Made by a program: the position numbers and the translations under genes. Positions 1 to 6,256 of a stretch of DNA of 9,617 nucleotides are shown here, piece after piece. The notes beneath the pieces were generated by a model, which worked only from the letters and a program-made list of their open reading frames with translations, was not told where the DNA came from and made no database searches. Every line of letters begins with the position of its first letter. The first letter of the stretch is position 1. The stretch is taken from NCBI GenBank assembly GCA_021785795.1, contig JAJYEK010000137.1, positions 1 to 9,617 on the forward strand, given 5' to 3'. The stretch is from Pseudomonadota bacterium. GTDB taxonomy: Bacteria; Pseudomonadota; Gammaproteobacteria; Acidiferrobacterales; UBA6901.

Positions 1-177
1 CGATCTGCTGCCGATCGTTGTGCCCCCGGTGCCGAATGTCGACGCCGGATAAACGTCGGCGAACTCGGCACGTGACGCCTTGAAACCGGTTGTACTGGCG
101 TTGGCAATATTATTGCCGATGGTGTTCAGATCCGAAGTGGCGGCGTTGAGGCCGCTGATTGCCGAGCCGAATGCCAT
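1..177 (-). CDS. flgE: Flagellar hook protein FlgE, N-terminal 59 codons (cut by window edge)
   Basis: FlgE polymerises into the extracellular hook that joins rod to filament. Only the N-terminus is present; the gene continues past position 1. The translation begins MAFGSAISGLNAATSDLN and continues with IGNNIANASTTGFKASRAEF, the conserved N-terminal helix and NNIAN-type motif of the rod/hook/filament family, followed by the F-A-D-V segment typical of FlgE. The start is ATG at 175-177, preceded on the minus strand by AGGAG about 7 bases upstream. The gene lies 28 bases downstream of the flgD stop, the usual flgD-flgE order, so it is most likely the fourth gene of the flgBCDE operon driven by the sigma-54 promoter before flgB. 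FlgF and FlgG share the N-terminal motif, but position after flgD favours FlgE. Confidence 0.93.
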   Translation of the reverse strand, partial: MAFGSAISGLNAATSDLNTIGNNIANASTTGFKASRAEFADVYPASTFGTGGTTIGSRS

Positions 178-205
178 GAAAGTGCTCCTGTTCGATGCTT
201 GCGAA

Positions 206-910
206 TTAGGAAATCTGGGTCACGGAGCTGAGAGCCACCGGCCCCATGCCCGCGAGGTTCAGCATGATTCCCTGGCTTCCGCCGAGGCTGACGCTGTCCA
301 CGTTGGATGCAATCAGGGTATTGGCTGCGACCGTCGAGCTGCCATTGACGACGTCAGCCTTGATCTGATAGGTCCCGGCCGGCATCGCGACTCCGTTGCT
401 GTCCTGCCCGTTCCAGGTAAAGGGTACCTGGCCGGCTGCCTGCGGCCCGAGATCCATGCTGTTGACCAGCTGTCCGGCGCTGTTGTAGACCCCTACGACC
501 ACGTCTCCTGCGGCAGAACTTAGGTTGACCGCCCCCGATATGCTGCCGCCGGCGGAAAGGCTGCCCGCGGAACCGGGCGCCAGCACTGTGTGCCCCACGA
601 GACTGGTGGCCATCAGCGCCTGATTCGACTGCATCGAGCTGGCCAACTGGCTGAATGATGACTGCAGACCCTGGATGCCGCTGACGGTGCCAAACTGGGC
701 GAGCTGCCCCAGAAAATTGCCGCTTTGCATGGGCTGCGTCGGATCCTGGTTCTGCAGCTGGGCAACCATCAGCTGCAGGAACTGCTGCTCGCCGAGAGCA
801 CCGGAGAGGCCGGCTGACGCCGCGCTGCTGCTACTGCTGCTGTTGCTCGTCGGCTGGGTCAGACCCAGGTTCGCCAGAAGGCTGGTGTTCGTGGTATTAG
901 CGGTGTTCAT
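206..910 (-). CDS. flgD: Flagellar hook assembly (hook-capping) protein FlgD
   Basis: FlgD forms a temporary cap at the growing hook tip and guides FlgE subunits into place; it leaves once the hook is complete. The 234-residue product has a low-complexity N-terminus rich in Asn, Thr and Ser (residues 1-38, including a run of Ser at 24-29). The conserved capping motif follows: FLQLMVAQLQNQDPTQPM at 44-61, then FLGQLAQF at 66-73. The second half is beta-rich, with FTWNGQDSNGVAMPAGTY at 164-181, the signature of the FlgD Ig-like domain. Length is normal for the family. The ATG is preceded by GAGGG about 9 bases upstream. The gene starts 30 bases after the flgC stop and belongs to the flgBCDE operon. 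Confidence 0.96.
   Translation of the reverse strand: MNTANTTNTSLLANLGLTQPTSNSSSSSSAASAGLSGALGEQQFLQLMVAQLQNQDPTQPMQSGNFLGQLAQFGTVSGIQGLQSSFSQLASSMQSNQALMATSLVGHTVLAPGSAGSLSAGGSISGAVNLSSAAGDVVVGVYNSAGQLVNSMDLGPQAAGQVPFTWNGQDSNGVAMPAGTYQIKADVVNGSSTVAANTLIASNVDSVSLGGSQGIMLNLAGMGPVALSSVTQIS
824..847. repeat. Trinucleotide tract inside flgD encoding a Ser-rich linker
   Basis: Eight consecutive triplets, read on the plus strand as GCT with single substitutions (ACT, GTT), encode S-N-S-S-S-S-S-S at residues 22-29 of FlgD. The tract sits in the poorly conserved N-terminal segment before the capping motif. A whole-triplet slippage would keep the frame, so it could vary in length between strains. That is an inference; the imperfect units argue against very active slippage. 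Confidence 0.6.
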
Positions 911-940
911 CGGAATATTCCCTCATCGCGGTACGGCAAC

Positions 941-1354
941 TTACTGGCCCAGGGTCAGAGTCTTGAGCAGGAGCTGCTTACTGGTGTTGATGACGTCAAC
1001 ATTGCTCTGATAGGACTGGGATGCGGAGATCATGTCGGCCATCTGTTCCACGACGTTCACATTCGGCAAGTGTATATAGCCGTTCTTATCGGCAAGCGGA
1101 TTGTTGGGGGCATACTCCGACCGCAGCGGGGACTGGCTCTGAACAACGCCCAGCACGCGCACGCCCTCGGCACTGGCCTGTGGCACAAGCGGATTTGTCA
1201 TGGCTTCGAACACGGGATAGCGCGCCCGATAAGTCTGTCCAGTGCTGCTCGCAGCACTGTCCGCATTCGCCAGGTTGCTGGCGGTGAGATTGAGTCGTAC
1301 CGATTCGGCGGTCATGCCGGTGCCGGCGATATTGAAGACATTTAGCAGGGACAT
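941..1354 (-). CDS. flgC: Flagellar basal-body proximal rod protein FlgC
   Basis: FlgC is one of the proximal rod subunits, exported by the flagellar type III apparatus and assembled in the periplasm. The 137-residue product has the family N-terminal helix (FNIAGTGMTAESVRLNLTASN, about residues 7-27, with the N-L-A-N motif at 27-30). Its C-terminal signature PNVNVVEQMADMISASQSYQ is followed by a coiled-coil-forming tail ending in KTLTLGQ. Length is typical of FlgC. The ATG at 1352-1354 is preceded by AGGAAA about 7 bases upstream. Only two bases separate it from the flgB stop, so the two genes are tightly coupled. Confidence 0.97.
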   Translation of the reverse strand: MSLLNVFNIAGTGMTAESVRLNLTASNLANADSAASSTGQTYRARYPVFEAMTNPLVPQASAEGVRVLGVVQSQSPLRSEYAPNNPLADKNGYIHLPNVNVVEQMADMISASQSYQSNVDVINTSKQLLLKTLTLGQ

Positions 1355-1356
1355 GA

Positions 1357-1749
1357 TCAGTTTCCTGTGATAGCGGTAATTAGGGTCTTGATCCGGTCGG
1401 TAAGAAACGTCAGGCTTGCTTCGTACTGCAGGCCGTTCCTGCCGAATTCGGCATACTGGCCCTGGGCATCGACGGTATTGCCGTCGACCGTGGGCTGGAT
1501 GGGAATGCGATACATGAGCGACGCACCGGACTGCGCGGCCGGCGGCTGCATTTGTCCTGGACTGGCGGTTTCCAGTGCCAGCGTTCCACCCTGGGTCCTG
1601 GAGAGCGCCGCACTGAAATCAATGTCACGCGCCTTGTAGCCGGGCGTATCCGCGTTAGCGAGATTGGATGCCAGAATCTCTGCCCGCTGGGAGCCAAGCT
1701 GCAATGCCCGAGGCAGTATTCCCAGAGATTGATCGATGCTTATCGGCAT
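1357..1749 (-). CDS. flgB: Flagellar basal-body proximal rod protein FlgB
   Basis: FlgB is the most cell-proximal rod subunit, acting with FlgC and FliE at the rod base. The 130-residue product begins MPISIDQSLGILPRALQ and carries the rod-family motif ILASNLANADTPGYKARDID at about 25-44, with a C-terminal helical segment that includes LTFLTDRIKTLITAITGN. The open frame extends 36 codons further upstream, but that extension is Arg-rich with no family resemblance. The ATG at 1747-1749 has a GGAG ribosome-binding site 7 bases upstream and follows a sigma-54 promoter whose predicted start site lies inside the extension, so this start is preferred. It is the first gene of flgBCDE. Confidence 0.96.
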   Translation of the reverse strand: MPISIDQSLGILPRALQLGSQRAEILASNLANADTPGYKARDIDFSAALSRTQGGTLALETASPGQMQPPAAQSGASLMYRIPIQPTVDGNTVDAQGQYAEFGRNGLQYEASLTFLTDRIKTLITAITGN

Positions 1750-1787
1750 GCTTGTGCTCCAACTTGAGACTCTTGCCTGAAGCGCTA

Positions 1788-1803
1788 AGCAATGCGCGTG
1801 CCA
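1788..1803 (-). promoter_or_regulatory. Sigma-54 (RpoN) promoter of the flgBCDE operon
   Basis: The minus strand reads TGGCACG, four bases (CGCA), then TTGCT. This matches the full sigma-54 consensus (TGGCACG-N4-TTGCW), with the invariant GG and GC ten bases apart. The expected start site is near 1777, leaving a leader of about 28 bases before the flgB ATG that contains its GGAG ribosome-binding site. Rod and hook operons under RpoN and an enhancer-binding protein (FleQ/FleR or FlrC types) are known in polar-flagellated gammaproteobacteria. The identity of the activator here is unknown. Confidence 0.9.
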
Positions 1804-1945
1804 GAATCGGCGACGACGGCGCCGGCCGCGATAACCGGCATCCCGGGGACGGAACACGCGCCGTTAGGGGCTGGGATCCGGCAAGCAGCAGCCGCCGCGA
1901 CGGCAATGTTTGCCGCTCATACAGGGAAAACGTGGATGAACCGGC

Positions 1946-1965
1946 TAGGCCACGCCGCCGGCCTA
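1946..1965. other. Inverted repeat between cheR and flgB
   Basis: TAGGCC and GGCCTA form a perfect 6-base stem around an 8-base GC-rich loop, 29 bases beyond the cheR stop. No T-run follows on the minus strand, so a classical intrinsic terminator is not supported. It may slow read-through from cheR, act as an mRNA 3' end, or be chance in GC-rich DNA. Confidence 0.3.
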
Positions 1966-1993
1966 ACGTCAAGGAAATGGCTGGCGGCGGAAA

Positions 1994-2857
1994 TCAGGCA
2001 CCATGACGGTGCACATGTGCCTGCCTGTTCTTGAGTCGATAGACGATACCGTCAGGAAACCGCAGCATATCGAAGGCGTCAGAGTAGTTGGCGAGGGACT
2101 CGGCCGACCCAAGGATCAGATATCCGCCCGGCAGGAGTTGCGATGCCATCCGCGCCAGGATATCGCGCTTCAGCGCGGACGAAAAATAGATCAGCACGTT
2201 ACGACAGAAAATTAGGTCGAATTTCCCCAGGACCTGGAAATTCTGGCGCAGGTTGAGTTCTCTGAAACTTACCCGTTGTCGCACCTCTCTGCCGATTTCC
2301 CATCGACCGGAGCGGGCGATGAAAAAACGCCCACGGCGTTCGGGTGTGAGGCCACGCGCCATCGCTGCCGGGTCGTAGATACCGGTCTCTGCCTGCCTGA
2401 GCACCGAAGGAGAAATGTCGGTCGCGATTACCTGGACATCGGCGGCCACCTTTCCTGGATTCAGCAGTACGAGCTCCTGCACCGCCATGCTGATCGAATA
2501 CGGTTCCTGGCCGGTAGAACAGCCCGCCGACCATACCCGAAGCCGCGCGGGATGCGCCCTTGCCAGATCGGGAAGAATTGTCGCCTTGAGCAGCTCAAAA
2601 ACAGTACTGTCGCGAAACCAGGATGTCTCATTGGTAGTCATTGCGTCGATGACGCGGTCACGCAGATTCGCGTCGGCCCCGCTCTGAAGGCGCACGAGCA
2701 GCGCGCGCAGCGAGGACAGGCCGGTTTCAGCCAGCAGCGGACTCAGGCGGCTGCTGACGAGATAGTGCTTGTTGTCGCCGAGCACAATGCCGCAAGCCTC
2801 CTCCAGAAACATCCGGAAGCTATCGTAATCCTCGGAAGTCATGCCCGCATTGGTCAC
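1994..2857 (-). CDS. cheR: Chemotaxis protein methyltransferase CheR
   Basis: CheR transfers methyl groups from S-adenosylmethionine to glutamates of chemoreceptors, giving adaptation. The 287-residue product has an all-helical N-terminal domain (about 1-75) leading into TTNETSWFRD at 74-83. The SAM-binding core follows: SAGCSTGQEPYSISM at 110-124, ATDIS at 145-149 and FCRNVLIYF at 217-225, then LLPGGYLILGSAES at 241-254. All hallmark motifs are intact. The start used is GTG at 2855-2857 with a weak GGA five bases upstream; ATG at 2840-2842 (MTSEDY) is an equally reasonable start giving 282 residues. It lies 141 bases after cheV in the same direction, the usual cheV-cheR pairing, and is probably co-transcribed from the sigma-28 promoter of cheV. 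Confidence 0.96.
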   Translation of the reverse strand: MTNAGMTSEDYDSFRMFLEEACGIVLGDNKHYLVSSRLSPLLAETGLSSLRALLVRLQSGADANLRDRVIDAMTTNETSWFRDSTVFELLKATILPDLARAHPARLRVWSAGCSTGQEPYSISMAVQELVLLNPGKVAADVQVIATDISPSVLRQAETGIYDPAAMARGLTPERRGRFFIARSGRWEIGREVRQRVSFRELNLRQNFQVLGKFDLIFCRNVLIYFSSALKRDILARMASQLLPGGYLILGSAESLANYSDAFDMLRFPDGIVYRLKNRQAHVHRHGA

Positions 2858-2875
2858 AGCAATCCGGCGGAACTC

Positions 2876-2956
2876 GTCATACCGGCGAGCGCCAGTGTCA
2901 CATACTCTATGAATGGCGTGGTGAAATGAGTCATCCCGGCTAAGGTAATCCGGACC
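2876..2956. repeat. Degenerate dispersed-repeat-like sequence between cheR and cheV
   Basis: GTCATACCGGC at 2876-2886 and GTCATCCCGGC at 2930-2940 are near-identical, 54 bases apart and in the same orientation. Both resemble the start of the short palindromic repeats common between proteobacterial genes (GTCATCCCGGCGAAAGCCGGGAT type, recalled from memory). The first copy continues as GAGCGCC, a partial match to the second arm; the second copy is more worn. This would explain the 141-base gap inside an otherwise compact cheV-cheR pair. A chance match in GC-rich DNA is possible. Confidence 0.35.
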
Positions 2957-2978
2957 GGGGCGGTCTGCAAGCTGGCAG

Positions 2979-3002
2979 GTGACGGCGGCCGGCCTCCGTC
3001 AC
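2979..3002. other. Hairpin overlapping the cheV stop codon
   Basis: GTGACGG at 2979-2985 and CCGTCAC at 2996-3002 form a perfect 7-base stem around a loop that itself contains the palindrome GGCCGGCC. The cheV stop codon (2999-3001) is inside one arm. No T-run follows on the minus strand, so it is not a standard terminator. It could stabilise or attenuate the cheV mRNA relative to cheR. Confidence 0.4.
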
Positions 3003-3940
3003 GCCGCACCGGAAGCGGGTGGCCGGGCCATATCGACCTGGTCCAGCACGGCGCGCGCCAGTTCGTCGGGGCGGAACTTCGGCAGAAACTGGTCGGCCCC
3101 GACACGTTTAGCCAGCGCGTCGTTGAAATTTCCGCTCAAGGATGAATGCAGGATCACGTGCAGGGCCTTGAGGCGCTCGTCCTTCTTGATCTCGCTGGTC
3201 AGCGTATAGCCGTCCATTTCCGGCATTTCGATATCGGTAACGACCAGCGACAGCCGCTCGCAGATCGGAGTGCCCTCACCAGCCCACTGCTTCAGCAGCT
3301 CCAGGCCCTCACGACCGCTGTTCGCCAGAACACAATGGATTCCGAGCTGCTCGAGGGTGCGGGCGATCATGTTGCGCGCAACACCCGAATCGTCTACGAC
3401 CAGCACCGGCAGACGTTTCGCGCTGTCCCCGCCACGGTCCGTCAGATCGCTCGAGACGGTCAGATTCGCGGGGCAGATTTCCGACAGAACCTTCTCCACG
3501 TCGATGATTTCAATGAGGCTGCCGTCGACCTCGGTTATCGCCGTGATATAACTCGCTGCACCCGTAGCCGGCGGTGGCTGAATATTTTCCCAATTTATAT
3601 TCACAATGCGGTCGACGCCGGTTACCAAAAATCCCTGGGTGGAGCGGTTGAACTCGGTAATGACCACATATAGACCATGGATATCATCTGGCAGTGGCTG
3701 GCCGACCACGCGTCCCATGTCGATCACCGACAGGGTTCGGCCCCGGACATGGGCGAGTCCACGTACCCCGTGATGGCCGTACGGAACCGTACGCAGCGGC
3801 GGACACTCAAGCACCTCGCGCACCTTGAAGACATTGATTCCGTAGCGTTGCCGTCCGCCGATGCGGAATAGCAGCAATTCCAGACGGTTGCATCCTGCCA
3901 GTCGCGTGCGCCGATCGACGGCTTCCAGTACACCTGCCAT
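2999..3940 (-). CDS. cheV: Chemotaxis adaptor CheV (CheW domain plus receiver domain)
   Basis: CheV couples chemoreceptors to the CheA kinase like CheW, and its receiver domain allows phosphorylation-dependent adaptation. The 313-residue product has an N-terminal CheW-like domain (about 15-155: LELLLFRIGGRQRYGINVFK, then TVPYGHHGVRGLAHVRGRTL and VIDMGRVVG) and a C-terminal receiver (about 177-302). The receiver keeps acidic D183-D184, phospho-acceptor D236 in TDIEMPEMDGY, a Ser at the Thr/Ser switch position (S266) and K288 in LPKF, so it looks active. The open frame runs 52 codons further upstream, but ATG at 3938-3940 has a strong GGAGG six bases before it, and the sigma-28 promoter lies inside that extension. 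It diverges from the receptor gene on the other strand. Confidence 0.96.
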   Translation of the reverse strand: MAGVLEAVDRRTRLAGCNRLELLLFRIGGRQRYGINVFKVREVLECPPLRTVPYGHHGVRGLAHVRGRTLSVIDMGRVVGQPLPDDIHGLYVVITEFNRSTQGFLVTGVDRIVNINWENIQPPPATGAASYITAITEVDGSLIEIIDVEKVLSEICPANLTVSSDLTDRGGDSAKRLPVLVVDDSGVARNMIARTLEQLGIHCVLANSGREGLELLKQWAGEGTPICERLSLVVTDIEMPEMDGYTLTSEIKKDERLKALHVILHSSLSGNFNDALAKRVGADQFLPKFRPDELARAVLDQVDMARPPASGAA

Positions 3941-3965
3941 GATTCCTCCGGAGCTGTTTGGAGAA

Positions 3966-3992
3966 TTATCGGCCGGCGACCGGCATCCTTTA
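3966..3992 (-). promoter_or_regulatory. Sigma-28 (FliA) promoter of cheV-cheR
   Basis: The minus strand shows TAAA, exactly 15 bases, then GCCGATAA, an exact match to the sigma-28 core consensus. Transcription should start near 3959, leaving a short leader with the GGAGG site of cheV. The spacer contains the inverted repeat GCCGG-CGA-CCGGC (3972-3984), which may be incidental. Sigma-28 control places cheV and cheR in the late flagellar class. Confidence 0.9.
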
Positions 3993-4011
3993 ATCGCGTC
4001 GGGCGCACCCT

Positions 4012-4028
4012 GGGCATGCCAATTGCAT
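4012..4028 (+). promoter_or_regulatory. Candidate sigma-54 promoter of the chemoreceptor-flgA operon
   Basis: The plus strand reads GGGCATG, four bases (CCAA), then TTGCA. The essential GG (4013-4014) and GC (4025-4026) are ten bases apart as sigma-54 requires, with two mismatches to the wider consensus. The predicted start near 4038-4040 leaves about 70 bases of leader before the receptor ATG at 4109. In known gammaproteobacterial systems flgA is RpoN-dependent, which makes the assignment plausible but not proven. Confidence 0.5.
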
Positions 4029-4047
4029 AAGCGAAGGCGCAGGGCCA

Positions 4048-4075
4048 TAAACGTCGAGCCATGCCCTGCCGTGAC
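4048..4075 (+). promoter_or_regulatory. Weak candidate sigma-28 promoter before the chemoreceptor gene
   Basis: TAAA (4048-4051) is followed after 16 bases by GCCGTGAC, a partial match to GCCGATAA. The spacing is one base too long and three of eight bases differ, so it is much weaker than the cheV and flgM sites. It is listed because many chemoreceptor genes are late class and because it lies 34 bases upstream of the receptor start. Confidence 0.22.
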
Positions 4076-4108
4076 AAACCCTTGAGTCGCAGGCAACCGG
4101 AGCTATTC

Positions 4109-5455
4109 ATGGCGCAACCGCTACTCCTTACGAAGCAGGCCTTGCCTTTGCTGGAATCGGCCCTGACTTCCAACCACCGGCAGCTCAGCCGCCTGGTGCG
4201 TCAGCATCGTGGCACCGCCAATTCCTTGACGCCGGTCACCGACGCCCTGATCGCAAATAACCGGAGACTGGTTGAAATCGGGCGCAACAGCGCTGAAGTC
4301 CTGAATCAGGCGGTACAGATACTCTCCAAAAACGAGGCCTTCAGCCGGGAAATCCGCCACATCATGGACAACGTGACCAGCGTGGCGACGGCAGTGGAGG
4401 AAATGGCAGCCACGGCCACGGAGATCTCCCGGACAGCCCAACAGGCCGCCAAGCGGGCCGAGGAAAGCAATGCCAAGGCTGCCACCGGCAACGAGAATAT
4501 CTCCTCGCTGGTAGGAGACATGGATCAGCTGGAAGCAGCCATCAAATCCATGGCGGACGGAATGCACCAGTTTGTCGGGTTCAGCCGGGAAATCAACAAG
4601 CTTACAGCGATCGTGCGCGACATTGCCCATCAGACCAACCTGCTGGCGCTTAATGCGGCGATCGAGGCGGCGCGCGCCGGAGAGGCAGGGCGCGGCTTCG
4701 CCGTGGTCGCCGATGAGGTAAAGAAGCTCGCTGACAAGACGGCGCAGGCGACGACGGAAATCGAGTCGGTTACCAATACCATGAATGCGTTGTCGGAGCA
4801 GGTTGCCACCTCGGTAAACACGAGCCTGGACCGTCTCGGCAAGAGCATCAGCGCTCTCGACACGGTTGCATCGGTGCTGGCTGATGGCAACAATGTCGTG
4901 CGCGACGTGAGTGACAGGGTGCATCAGATCGCAGTAGCTGCCGAGGAACAGAGTGCGGTATCAGGTGAGATGGCCAACAACCTTGCTGCAGTCACTACGG
5001 CGCTGAATAACGAGAATCATCAAGTCACCGCGGTGAGCCAGCACGCCCGCGATCTCACGGATGTCGCCGGACGGCAGGCTGATCTTCTGGCAGCATTCGG
5101 ACAGGACGAAGTTATGCTGCAGGCTGCCAAGGCAGACCATCTGCTCTGCAAAGCACGTCTGTATGGGACGGTGCTCAGCGAAAGCACCACGACCGAACAG
5201 GAAGCCGGGGAACTTGGTACCGGCCGACTGGAGCGTTGGCGCCAGAACAACGAGGCACGCTACGGCCAGCTGCCGGCTTTCCGCGCCCTGAGCGAGCCGC
5301 TCGGACGCCTTCAGGACATGGGCAAGGACATCCTGCAACGCTCGTCGTCCGGAGATTTTAAGAAGGCGCTGGCAACGCTTCAGGAAACGGATGCGGTCAG
5401 TCGCAAGTTTTTCGAGGCGATCGACCAGCTCACCCACGACGTGCGGGAAGGTTAG
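4109..5455 (+). CDS. Soluble methyl-accepting chemotaxis protein with a degenerate CZB-like C-terminal domain
   Basis: This protein should form receptor arrays with CheW/CheV and CheA in the cytoplasm. The 448-residue product has no hydrophobic segment long enough to cross the membrane and no periplasmic domain, so it is a soluble receptor. A short N-terminal helical region (about 1-60) precedes the coiled-coil signalling domain (about 60-330). The hairpin tip is intact: [20 protein letters not shown] at 171-190, continuing [18 protein letters not shown] to 208. The C-terminal region (about 334-440) fits a CZB zinc-binding domain: [11 protein letters not shown] at 343-353, GRLERW at 372-377, [15 protein letters not shown] at 391-405. 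However, the expected Cys is G372 and the paired His are L398 and Q402; only H344 remains. Start: ATG at 4109 with GGAG eight bases upstream, preferred over the ATG at 4061, which has no such site. flgA begins 6 bases after its stop. Confidence 0.93.
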   Translation: MAQPLLLTKQALPLLESALTSNHRQLSRLVRQHRGTANSLTPVTDALIANNRRLVEIGRNSAEVLNQAVQILSKNEAFSREIRHIMDNVTSVATAVEEMAATATEISRTAQQAAKRAEESNAKAATGNENISSLVGDMDQLEAAIKSMADGMHQFVGFSREINKLTAIVRDIAHQTNLLALNAAIEAARAGEAGRGFAVVADEVKKLADKTAQATTEIESVTNTMNALSEQVATSVNTSLDRLGKSISALDTVASVLADGNNVVRDVSDRVHQIAVAAEEQSAVSGEMANNLAAVTTALNNENHQVTAVSQHARDLTDVAGRQADLLAAFGQDEVMLQAAKADHLLCKARLYGTVLSESTTTEQEAGELGTGRLERWRQNNEARYGQLPAFRALSEPLGRLQDMGKDILQRSSSGDFKKALATLQETDAVSRKFFEAIDQLTHDVREG

Positions 5456-5461
5456 CCGGTC

Positions 5462-6178
5462 ATGTCCATTCGCGGAATCGTCGCGCTTTCGCTCCTCCTC
5501 CTGGGATCGGCATGCATTGCCGCCCGCGCCCAGGACGGCGCCGGCCCATGCCAGAGCCTGAATTCAATACGTACGGCGGTCCACGATTTTCTGGCAAGAC
5601 AAAATTCATCCGGGCTACGCCGCATCAAGATCAAGGTCAGCAGCCTGGACCCCCGTCTTCGGCTGGCGGCCTGCAACCGGCCACTGAATACCTTCCTGCC
5701 CCCGGGAGTGAGTGCGATCGGTGATACGACGGTGGGCGTACGCTGCCGGGGCGTCCATCCCTGGTCACTGTATGTACCGGCAATGGTACAGGTCTTTGGC
5801 AAGGTCTTGATTGCGGCACGCCCCCTTGGGCGCGGAGTTCCGCTGATGCCGACCGACTTCATCGTCTCGCGACGTGACGTGAGCAACCTGACCACCGGCT
5901 ATGTGTCCAATCCGCAGCGGGTGAATGGTCAGGTGCTGCGGGAACCCATCGCAGCCGGAACGATGCTGGCCCCGGACATGATGCAAGGCCGACGCCTGAT
6001 ACACCGCGGCATGCCGGTGACGATTATCGCTCAGGTCGGCAGCTTGGTGGTGCGCGTAGCGGGTCGCGCCCTGAGCGGCGGAGCAGCAGGGCAGTGGGTG
6101 CGGGTTCGTAACTCCATGTCTCAGAAGATAATTGAGGGGGTCGTGACGCGAGACGGCCAGGTACGGGTACCGATGTGA
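5462..6178 (+). CDS. flgA: Flagellar P-ring assembly chaperone FlgA
   Basis: FlgA is a periplasmic chaperone that helps FlgI polymerise into the P ring around the rod. The 238-residue product has a Sec signal peptide (positive MSIR, hydrophobic GIVALSLLLLGSACIAA, likely cleavage after ARA at 21-23). The mature part carries SLDPRLRLAAC at 61-71 and C95 in VGVRC, conserved FlgA features with a probable disulfide between C71 and C95. The SAF-like and C-terminal regions follow (GRGVPLMPTDF at 123-133; the C-terminal VRVRNSMSQKIIEGVV at 213-228). Start: ATG at 5462, only 6 bases after the receptor stop; the GGAAGG that could serve as ribosome-binding site lies in the end of the receptor gene, indicating translational coupling. 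Confidence 0.95.
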   Translation: MSIRGIVALSLLLLGSACIAARAQDGAGPCQSLNSIRTAVHDFLARQNSSGLRRIKIKVSSLDPRLRLAACNRPLNTFLPPGVSAIGDTTVGVRCRGVHPWSLYVPAMVQVFGKVLIAARPLGRGVPLMPTDFIVSRRDVSNLTTGYVSNPQRVNGQVLREPIAAGTMLAPDMMQGRRLIHRGMPVTIIAQVGSLVVRVAGRALSGGAAGQWVRVRNSMSQKIIEGVVTRDGQVRVPM

Positions 6179-6202
6179 ATGGCATCTCCGGCGGTTTTTG
6201 CC

Positions 6203-6229
6203 TAAAGTTTGGAAGAATGCGGCCGTTAA
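6203..6229 (+). promoter_or_regulatory. Sigma-28 (FliA) promoter of flgM
   Basis: TAAA (6203-6206), exactly 15 bases, then GCCGTTAA (6222-6229): one mismatch to the sigma-28 consensus GCCGATAA. It lies in the 78 bases between flgA and flgM, with a predicted start near 6236 just before the AGGAG of flgM. A sigma-28 promoter for its own antagonist gives the negative feedback loop known in other flagellar systems, and would also feed flgN and ycgR. Confidence 0.9.
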
Positions 6230-6256
6230 CGAAGCCAAGACTCAGGAGAAATAGCC

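Noticed and set aside
80..523. Plus-strand frame opposite flgD and flgE
   Set aside because: FlgD and FlgE on the minus strand explain this region fully.
1750..1857. 36-codon N-terminal extension of flgB
   Set aside because: It has a run of Arg, no similarity to rod proteins, and contains the sigma-54 promoter; the downstream ATG has a good GGAG.
2276..2929. Open frame of 217 codons on the plus strand opposite cheR
   Set aside because: CheR on the other strand has every expected motif; this frame looks like a composition-driven shadow.
4121..4924. Long open frame (267 codons) on the minus strand across the chemoreceptor gene
   Set aside because: It is antisense to a clear receptor coding sequence, has no ribosome-binding site or family resemblance, and its Cys/His/Arg-rich composition is typical of a mirror frame in GC-rich DNA.
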